A program made the translations under genes and the position numbers. From positions 1 to 22,254 of the IMG/VR virus record IMGVR_UViG_3300022208_000169: a stretch of DNA of 22,254 nucleotides; one strand, written 5' to 3'. Shown in pieces: positions 22,109 to 22,254 of this stretch. Positions within the stretch are counted from its first letter, which is position 1. Every line of letters begins with the position of its first letter. The notes under the pieces are model-generated. The model was not told the DNA's origin. It ran no database searches and saw only the letters and a program-made list of their open reading frames with translations. This DNA comes from a virus.

Positions 22109-22254
22109 ATGATTAATACAACAGAAAAAATAAAGAATTATATTAGAGATATAGGAAAGGCTAATTTAAAAAATTTAGCCGAATCATTGTATGGTAGAAA
22201 CTATAATCATGTTGATATAGATGTTTCTAAAGAATTAGAAAAAGACTATAATGA
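22109..22254 (+). CDS. Unknown protein, cut by the window edge
   Basis: The ATG at 22109 follows a strong GGGAGAAGGG ribosome binding site and a composite TGACC promoter. The visible 48 residues start MINTTEKIKNYIRD and are helical and charged, with an N-L-K-N-L-A-E-S-L-Y-G segment. The family is not recognisable from this fragment. Confidence 0.6.
   Translation, partial: MINTTEKIKNYIRDIGKANLKNLAESLYGRNYNHVDIDVSKELEKDYN

Overview
The window looks like part of the genome of a T4-type myovirus. It is AT-rich and densely packed, with ATGA/TAATG-type gene junctions, and it carries an almost complete T4-like set of recombination and replication proteins: UvsY, UvsW, the late sigma factor gp55, the gp47/gp46 nuclease, UvsX, the gp41 helicase, RNase H and the gp61 primase. 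These were recognised from their motifs and from memory of the T4 proteins; no search was run. The host is not identifiable. A B12-dependent ribonucleotide reductase suggests a host that makes or imports cobalamin.

Layout. Positions 1-3928 are a leftward block: a charge-polarised small protein, an unknown protein, a Nudix hydrolase, an AAA ATPase, a HAD nucleotidase-like protein, a two-helix membrane protein, and the start of one more gene. From 3999 everything runs rightward. The 70-base divergence point (3929-3998) holds two head-to-head exact copies of the T4 late promoter octamer TATAAATA, one per strand. A third copy precedes a structural-type gene at 11002 that sits alone among replication genes. 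The sigma factor expected to read these elements, gp55, is encoded at 7223-7612.

The most unusual locus is uvsW (4522-7157). An HNH endonuclease gene interrupts it inside the second helicase domain. The first piece ends with a foreign-looking tail of about 48 residues. The second piece has its own ribosome binding site and ATG (6821) and encodes helicase motif V up to ...VLVASY, where it meets an in-frame TAG directly after a 10-bp hairpin. The helicase then continues as GTFSVG... in the +1 frame. Removing exactly 7 nt restores the family sequence. This recalls the genes-in-pieces nrdA of phage Aeh1 and the interrupted, bypassed gene 60 of T4, both associated with HNH endonucleases. Here it could be functional recoding, separate re-initiation, or a decaying gene.

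The replication and metabolism block (7223-21528) supplies recombination nuclease, recombinase, helicase, primer removal, primase and dNTP synthesis. Between these lie small accessory genes: a probable exported protein wedged between genes 47 and 46, a macrodomain protein, two tandem FmdB-like zinc ribbons, and a Cys-rich mini-protein. Four of the longer intergenic gaps share a composite motif, TGACC followed about 35 nt later by a TATGAT-like -10 box, which may be this phage's early or middle promoter. No tRNA, CRISPR array, integrase or insertion sequence was seen, and no gene-free stretch exceeds 300 bases.
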